Below are positions 6,304-10,508 of a stretch of 10,508 nt of DNA, one piece after another. This DNA comes from JAGOTT01 sp964450795 (GTDB taxonomy: Bacteria; Patescibacteriota; Minisyncoccia; Moranbacterales; UBA1568): assembly GCA_964450795.1 (NCBI GenBank), contig CAYVDI010000031.1, positions 1 through 10,508 of the forward strand, read 5' to 3'. Every line of letters begins with the position of its first letter. Within the stretch, counting starts at the first letter, position 1. The position numbers were made by a program, and so were the translations under genes. The notes beneath the pieces are model-generated. The model was not told the DNA's origin and made no database searches. It saw nothing but the letters and a program-made list of their open reading frames with translations.

Positions 6304-7125
6304 TTATTTCTTATCGATGTCACGGATAAGAAACAGGAATCGGAGCGTATTGAAGTCCACCGGGGACAGGATGCTCGCCTCATGGAAAAGTCGATCGTCC
6401 GAATCGCGGACCGAGGTGGCGGAACCGACATATAATCCGGAAGGGATAGTCCCCCCTACGCCGGAAGTCATGACCCGGTCCCCGTCCCGAAGAACGTCGG
6501 ACTGAAGCACCATCTCGTAGAGAATACCGAGTCCTCGATCTCCGCGCACGACGCCTTTCGCCCCGTTTTCAGCCGTCAGCCCTCCGATAGTCGTCTCCGA
6601 ATTCGTCACGAGGGAAACGACCGAACTCGCCGGGTACACTTCCTCGACGATTCCGACCAGAAGACCCTCCCCGACGATCGCCGGCATTCCGACTTTCACC
6701 CCGCCCGTCGATCCCTTGTCGATGACGACCGCACCGCGTCGGGCCTCGCCGCCGGAAGCGATCACTTCCGTCGCGATAAGATCGAACTTTTTCCTCGCAT
6801 CAAGCCCGGAATCTTTTCGGAGCGCCTCGTTCTCGCCGCGCAGGAAACGAAGCGATGCGTTCTCGGCCGCCAATCGGACATTCTCCTCCGAAAGTCTCTC
6901 GTTATCGCGCTTCAGTTCACCGATCGAAAAGATAAACGAGGAGAAATCATGAATCGAGCTCGATACCGAAGAAAGAACCTTTTCGATCGGCCAGAACACG
7001 GTATGGAACACCCCCCTGAGCGCACCGGAAACCGGCGCCGGATCAAAGAACGCCACACCGAAAAGCACACCTATCACCAGAATCGCCCGGAAAAACTTTG
7101 ACCTTGATACGGATCGCTCCCGCAT
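6304..7125 (-). CDS. mreC: rod shape-determining protein MreC
   Basis: MreC is the bitopic scaffold of the elongasome; its periplasmic or extracytoplasmic domain contacts and activates PBP2. The 273-aa product has a basic cytoplasmic N-terminus (1-10) and one membrane span (about 11-27). A coiled coil (about 67-105, with LKRDNERLSEEN and LRGENEALRK) drives dimerisation. The double beta-barrel MreC domain occupies about 115-270; its conserved features include VVIDKGSTGGVKVGMPAI (133-150), GLLVGIVEEV (154-163) and GDRVMTSGVGGTIPSGLYVG (215-234). The length is typical. It begins 16 bases after the mreB stop, preceded by a weak GAAAG ribosome-binding sequence, and ends two bases before mreD. Nothing is truncated or unusual. 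Confidence 0.96.
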   Translation of the reverse strand: MRERSVSRSKFFRAILVIGVLFGVAFFDPAPVSGALRGVFHTVFWPIEKVLSSVSSSIHDFSSFIFSIGELKRDNERLSEENVRLAAENASLRFLRGENEALRKDSGLDARKKFDLIATEVIASGGEARRGAVVIDKGSTGGVKVGMPAIVGEGLLVGIVEEVYPASSVVSLVTNSETTIGGLTAENGAKGVVRGDRGLGILYEMVLQSDVLRDGDRVMTSGVGGTIPSGLYVGSATSVRDSDDRLFHEASILSPVDFNTLRFLFLIRDIDKK

Positions 7126-7141
7126 ATTCTTTCAGGTTCCA

Positions 7142-8227
7142 CTAGTGAAGCGCCATGGTCGATCCGGACTCGGTAAGCACCTCCTCGAGCCGCTCCATAT
7201 CGTCAAGCACGACCCCGGTCCCCCGGACCACCGCCGTGAGCGGATCCTCCATGAGTCGCACCGGAATGCCCGTCTGATTCGCGAACAGCTTGTCGATCCC
7301 ACGGATAAGGCTTCCACCTCCCGCCAGGATGATGCCGCGTCCCATCACATCCGCTATCAGTTCCGGCGGTGTCTCCTCCACGACGGTCTTCATGGTGTTC
7401 ATGATGACGCGGATGGAATGGGAAAGAGCCTCTCGGATATGTTCATCGGTCGCGATCACCTCCTTCGGAAGACCGGACACGAGATCACGGCCCCGGATCG
7501 GCATCGTCATCCGCTCGCGGAGCGGATACGCGCTTCCGATCGCGATCTTCACGTCCTCGGCGGTGCGTTCCCCGACGAGGAGGTTGAACTCGTCACGGCA
7601 GTAGCGGACGATATCCTGATTCATCTTGTCGCCGGCGATACGGAGGCTTCGCGAAAGCACCACGCCACCGAGCGATATCACCGCGATCTCGGTCGTCCCG
7701 CCACCGATATCGATCACCATGTTCCCGGCCGCCTCCGTCACCGGAAGCCTGGCGCCGATCGCCGCCGCCATCGGTTCATCGATAAGGAACGCGGCACGCG
7801 CACCGGCGTTCTGCGCCGCCTCCACCACCGCGCGTTTCTCCACTTCCGTCACGCCGGACGGGATACCGATGAGCACGCGCGGACGCCTGAGGAACATGAG
7901 ATTCCCCTGATGCACCTTGTTGATGAAGTACCGGAGCATCTGCTGGGTCACCTCGAAATCGGAAACGACGCCGTTCACCAGCGGCCGTGTCACGGTGATA
8001 TGCCCCGGAGTCTTGCCGACCATGCGCCGGGCGCCCTTGCCGATGGCGAGGATCTGTCCCGTTCGTTGGTTCACGGCGACCACCGACGGCTCGTTGATGA
8101 CGATCCCGCGACCCTTCACGTAGACGAGGGTGTTTGCGGTCCCGAGATCGATGCCGATATCAAGCGAAAACCGTCCGAAAAAACGATCCGATACGTCATG
8201 CTTGAATGTCGTGAGGAAATTCTTCAT
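7142..8227 (-). CDS. mreB: rod shape-determining protein MreB (bacterial actin)
   Basis: MreB forms ATP-dependent filaments on the inner membrane that orient elongasome wall synthesis. The 361-aa product (ATG at 8227) carries the actin-fold nucleotide motifs: phosphate-1 IDLGTANTLVYV (25-36), phosphate-2 VIDIGGGTTE (171-180) and the adenosine-binding loop GRGIILAGGGS (296-306). The IDEPMAAAIGA block (149-159) is typical of MreB. The first 22 residues (MKNFLTTFKHDVSDRFFGRF and two more) exceed the very short lead-in of many MreBs. They combine phenylalanines with basic residues, as a membrane-binding amphipathic helix would. An ATG ten codons upstream is in frame, but it overlaps the -10 box of the candidate promoter, so I prefer the internal start. 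The stop is TAG, 16 bases before mreC. Confidence 0.97.
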   Translation of the reverse strand: MKNFLTTFKHDVSDRFFGRFSLDIGIDLGTANTLVYVKGRGIVINEPSVVAVNQRTGQILAIGKGARRMVGKTPGHITVTRPLVNGVVSDFEVTQQMLRYFINKVHQGNLMFLRRPRVLIGIPSGVTEVEKRAVVEAAQNAGARAAFLIDEPMAAAIGARLPVTEAAGNMVIDIGGGTTEIAVISLGGVVLSRSLRIAGDKMNQDIVRYCRDEFNLLVGERTAEDVKIAIGSAYPLRERMTMPIRGRDLVSGLPKEVIATDEHIREALSHSIRVIMNTMKTVVEETPPELIADVMGRGIILAGGGSLIRGIDKLFANQTGIPVRLMEDPLTAVVRGTGVVLDDMERLEEVLTESGSTMALH

Positions 8228-8255
8228 TTCACGTCGAAAAAACGGAGTACGTCCC

Positions 8256-8284
8256 ATTGTACCCCGCTTCCCATAAAATATCCA
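8256..8284 (-). promoter_or_regulatory. candidate promoter of the mreBCD-mrdA operon
   Basis: On the minus strand TGGATA (8284-8279, 4/6 match to -35) and TACAAT (8261-8256, 5/6 match to -10) are spaced by the ideal 17 bases. The site lies in the short aspS-mreB gap. Initiation near 8249 would leave about 20 bases of leader before the ATG at 8227 and would exclude the upstream in-frame ATG at 8257. No terminator is evident after aspS, so read-through from the upstream pair is also possible. Confidence 0.5.
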
Positions 8285-8299
8285 GTGCAGGCTTTTCGC

Positions 8300-9703
8300 T
8301 TAAGATCGCGGCGACACGGTCCGTATGCCGAGCTCAAGCAGTTGATCCCGGGACACCTCCGACGGAGCCTCCATCATGGGATCCCGACCCTCGCCCGTCT
8401 TGGCGAACGGAATCACTTCCCGGATATTCGGTTCATTCTGAAGAATCATCATCAGCCGGTCGAAACCGAACGCCAACCCGCCGTGCGGTGGCGCGCCGGA
8501 CGCAAGCGCCTTCAACATATGACCGAAGTTCCGCTCGATCCGGTCGTCCGGATACCCCATGATTTCGAACACTTTCTTGAGCGCTTCGGGACTGTGGTTC
8601 CGTATGCCGCCACCGCCGATCTCATATCCGTTCAATACCAGATCGTATTGCGCCGCGACGATGTTCCCGATATCCTTTTTCTCCATCAGGTCAGCGGCGT
8701 ACTCCGGCTTCGGCGCGGAAAACGGATTATGCGAGAATGTCCACCCGCCTTTGTCGTCTTCTTCGAAAAACGGAAAATCGACGACCCAGCAGAACGCAAG
8801 CAGATCAGGATCGTCCTTGTCCGTGCGGATATCGGGCTTGTCGGAATGGAATTTTTCCATCGCCTCCTGATACGATATCCGCGGAAACGGGATTTCCTGG
8901 ATCCTCTTCTCCGGATAGACCGTCCTTATGAGATCGATCATGAGCGTCTCGTTGATCCGCATCACGTCCTCTTGCGAGACGAAGCTCATCTCCATGTCCA
9001 CCTGCGTGAATTCCGGTTGCCGATCGCCGCGCGTATCCTCGTCACGGAAACAGCGGGCGATCTGGAAATATTTCTCGAAACCGGCAGCCATAAGAAGCTG
9101 CTTGTACTGCTGCGGAGACTGCGGAAGGGCATAAAATTTCCCGTTTTCAAGCCGGGACGGAACAATGAAATCCCGCGACCCTTCCGGCGTCGACTTCGTC
9201 ATGTAGGGAGTCTCCACTTCCACGAATCCCTCGCTCCCATAGAAGTTCCTGATATGTTGCGCCACGCGATGCCTGTTGCGGATATTCTTCTGCATCCGTT
9301 CGCGGCGAAGATCCGCATACCGATAGCGGAGCCGTATCTCCTCGCTGATGTCCTTTCCGTCGGATGCGATATCGAATGGAGGCGTCTCCGCCTCGTTCAG
9401 GACCGAGAGGGCGCGGATTTCGATCTCGATCGCTCCATTTTGCTGTTCGTGATTTACCAGTTTTTCCGGTCGGCTATTCACCGTCCCATCGATCGAAACG
9501 ACCCATTCCGGTCGGATCGACTGCGCGACCGAAAGCGCTTCGGCATGGTTCGGCAAAACCACCGCCTGCACGCTTCCGCTCTCGTCACGGACATCAAAAA
9601 AAATGAGCTTTCCGTGATCTCGTCGGACGGATATCCACCCGGAGATGTTCACGTCTTCTCCGGTATGCTTCGGCAATTCTGCGATATGAATTCTCTCCGG
9701 CAT
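8300..9703 (-). CDS. aspS: aspartyl-tRNA synthetase (class II, bacterial type lacking the GAD insertion)
   Basis: AspRS charges tRNA-Asp, and in organisms using the transamidation route also tRNA-Asn. The product is 467 aa, whereas bacterial AspRS is normally about 580-600. The N-terminal OB-fold anticodon-binding domain occupies about 1-105 (SGWISVRRDHGKLIFFDVRD at 21-40). The catalytic domain has the STPEGSRDF block (171-179), YALPQSPQQYKQLL (191-204), motif 2 with R220 and DRQPEFTQVDMEMSF (227-241), and motif 3 GLAFGFDRL with R416. The lost length falls at one point. SDKPDIR (287-293) is normally followed by about 120 residues of GAD domain, but here it runs within about ten residues into FCWVVDFPFFE (304-314). 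All core motifs are intact, so this is a domain absence, not decay. The ATG lies four bases after the response regulator stop, and TAGGAAT overlaps that stop, indicating coupling. Confidence 0.97.
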   Translation of the reverse strand: MPERIHIAELPKHTGEDVNISGWISVRRDHGKLIFFDVRDESGSVQAVVLPNHAEALSVAQSIRPEWVVSIDGTVNSRPEKLVNHEQQNGAIEIEIRALSVLNEAETPPFDIASDGKDISEEIRLRYRYADLRRERMQKNIRNRHRVAQHIRNFYGSEGFVEVETPYMTKSTPEGSRDFIVPSRLENGKFYALPQSPQQYKQLLMAAGFEKYFQIARCFRDEDTRGDRQPEFTQVDMEMSFVSQEDVMRINETLMIDLIRTVYPEKRIQEIPFPRISYQEAMEKFHSDKPDIRTDKDDPDLLAFCWVVDFPFFEEDDKGGWTFSHNPFSAPKPEYAADLMEKKDIGNIVAAQYDLVLNGYEIGGGGIRNHSPEALKKVFEIMGYPDDRIERNFGHMLKALASGAPPHGGLAFGFDRLMMILQNEPNIREVIPFAKTGEGRDPMMEAPSEVSRDQLLELGIRTVSPRS

Positions 9704-9707
9704 ATTC

Positions 9708-10505
9708 CTATTTCTGATGTTCGAATACCAGGTTCACTTCGCGGGCCAATTGTGTCGGCGTGACTTCGGTCTTCAGAAACGCCCTGAAGACATCCGGTGA
9801 ATTTGAGAGTGCCTCCATTTCCGATTCCTCAAGCGACGCGGAGAGGAGAAAAATCGGGATATGCTTCGTCTTCTCACCCCCTTTGAGTCGGACGATGAGT
9901 TCCTGACCGGTCATATTCGGAAGCATCGCATCCGTGATGACGAGATCGAAACGCTCGTTCTCGGCCGCTTGGAGCGCCGAAACACCGTCCTCGTGCGATA
10001 CCACCTCATACCCTTCCTGCACCAACCGCCGACCGAACATATCGACGAATACCGCCTCGTCCTCGACGAAGAGAATACGTTTGCCGTTCTTCGCCCCCTC
10101 GCGCTGTTCGCCGTTTTTCTTCTGCTCCCCGAAAAGAGAGAGAAGACGGGATACTTCCTCGACAAGCTTGGTCGGCGAATACTCGGTCTTCTGCAGGAAT
10201 CCGTTCGCCCCAAGCTCCACCGCTCGCTTCCGGTCTTCTGGATCGGAGAGATTGCTGAAGATAACCACCTTGAGATCCGCCGGGTACTTCGGATTCGTCC
10301 GAAGCTCCCGGAGCACGTCCATCCCACCCATTTCGGGAATGACGAGATCGAGCAGGACGAGATCGAATGCCGGATCATCCTCGATCGCCTTCAGGACCGC
10401 CTTTCCGGTAACCGCGTTCAACACCTGGAAACCGGATGCCTCGAACTTCCGCTGATAGATTTCCGCGATAAGCGGATCGTCTTCGACGAGCAATATCTTC
10501 GTCAT
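9708..10505 (-). CDS. response regulator with two tandem receiver domains and no output domain
   Basis: This 265-aa cytoplasmic signalling protein consists only of two CheY-like receiver domains. Domain 1 (about 2-125) has acidic pair D9/D10, phospho-acceptor D53 in LLDLVIPEMGG, S84 and K106. Domain 2 (about 142-263) has acidic pair D149/E150, phospho-acceptor D192 in ITDAMLPNMTG, S222 and K245. All five key positions are present in both domains, so both should be phosphorylatable. A hydrophilic linker rich in K, E, G and N (126-142) joins them. Both domains have a matching K-T-E-x-x-P-T segment after the conserved lysine, which suggests an internal duplication. No DNA-binding, enzymatic or histidine-kinase domain is present, so it probably acts by protein contact or as a phosphate relay. 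Only three bases upstream of the ATG are visible; MTKILLVEDD is a normal receiver start. It is tightly coupled to aspS. Confidence 0.94.
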   Translation of the reverse strand: MTKILLVEDDPLIAEIYQRKFEASGFQVLNAVTGKAVLKAIEDDPAFDLVLLDLVIPEMGGMDVLRELRTNPKYPADLKVVIFSNLSDPEDRKRAVELGANGFLQKTEYSPTKLVEEVSRLLSLFGEQKKNGEQREGAKNGKRILFVEDEAVFVDMFGRRLVQEGYEVVSHEDGVSALQAAENERFDLVITDAMLPNMTGQELIVRLKGGEKTKHIPIFLLSASLEESEMEALSNSPDVFRAFLKTEVTPTQLAREVNLVFEHQK

Positions 10506-10508
10506 AAC

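Noticed and set aside
7145..9763. An 872-codon open frame on the plus strand, antisense to mreB and aspS
   Set aside because: Its translation is rich in His and Arg with low-complexity composition and no recognisable domain. mreB and aspS lie in the same frame as each other, so their codon bias (few TTA, CTA and TCA codons) keeps the antisense frame open.
1..10508. Mobile element, CRISPR array, defence island or other accessory system
   Set aside because: Every protein frame is accounted for by housekeeping or signalling families. There are no repeat arrays, transposase or integrase motifs, long inverted repeats or composition shifts. Although tRNA genes can be integration sites, no integrase or duplicated tRNA end is visible.

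Overview
This window is a compact, single-direction housekeeping block. All eight protein genes and both tRNA genes lie on the minus strand, so transcription runs from high to low coordinates. The genes use standard bacterial code and all three stop codons (TAA, TGA and TAG), so there is no sign of UGA reassignment. Base composition looks a little above half GC by eye. I cannot identify the organism from sequence alone. The short AspRS without its usual insert domain, small intergenic gaps, weak ribosome-binding sites and tandem-receiver regulator would fit a Patescibacteria/CPR-type genome. That assignment is an inference of moderate to low confidence.

Layout in the direction of transcription: (1) 10505-9708 encodes a response regulator made of two receiver domains with no output domain. 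Four bases later comes aspS (9703-8300). (2) A candidate promoter at 8256-8284 leads into the cell-shape operon mreB-mreC-mreD-mrdA (8227-3868), with gaps of 16, 2 and 7 bases. (3) greA (3737-3282) has a near-consensus promoter and a leader hairpin, and ends at a clear intrinsic terminator. (4) lysS (3191-1707) is followed by tRNA-Val(CAC) at 1652-1579 with its own terminator. (5) serS (1494-160) is followed by a tRNA-Lys(UUU) that starts at 61 and runs off the left edge of the window.

Functionally there are two themes. The first is translation: three class II aminoacyl-tRNA synthetases and two tRNA genes, with GreA serving transcript elongation. The second is the elongasome: MreB filaments, the MreC/MreD membrane scaffold and the PBP2 transpeptidase, which build lateral peptidoglycan in rod-shaped cells. 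rodA, the usual glycosyltransferase partner of mrdA, is not here.

I see no mobile element, CRISPR array, defence or toxin-antitoxin system, phage gene or broken gene. No stretch longer than about 130 bases lacks a feature. The best candidates for a second look are the terminator-like hairpin in the greA leader (reminiscent of the E. coli greA leader RNA), the AspRS lacking the GAD insertion, and the tandem-receiver protein coupled to aspS.
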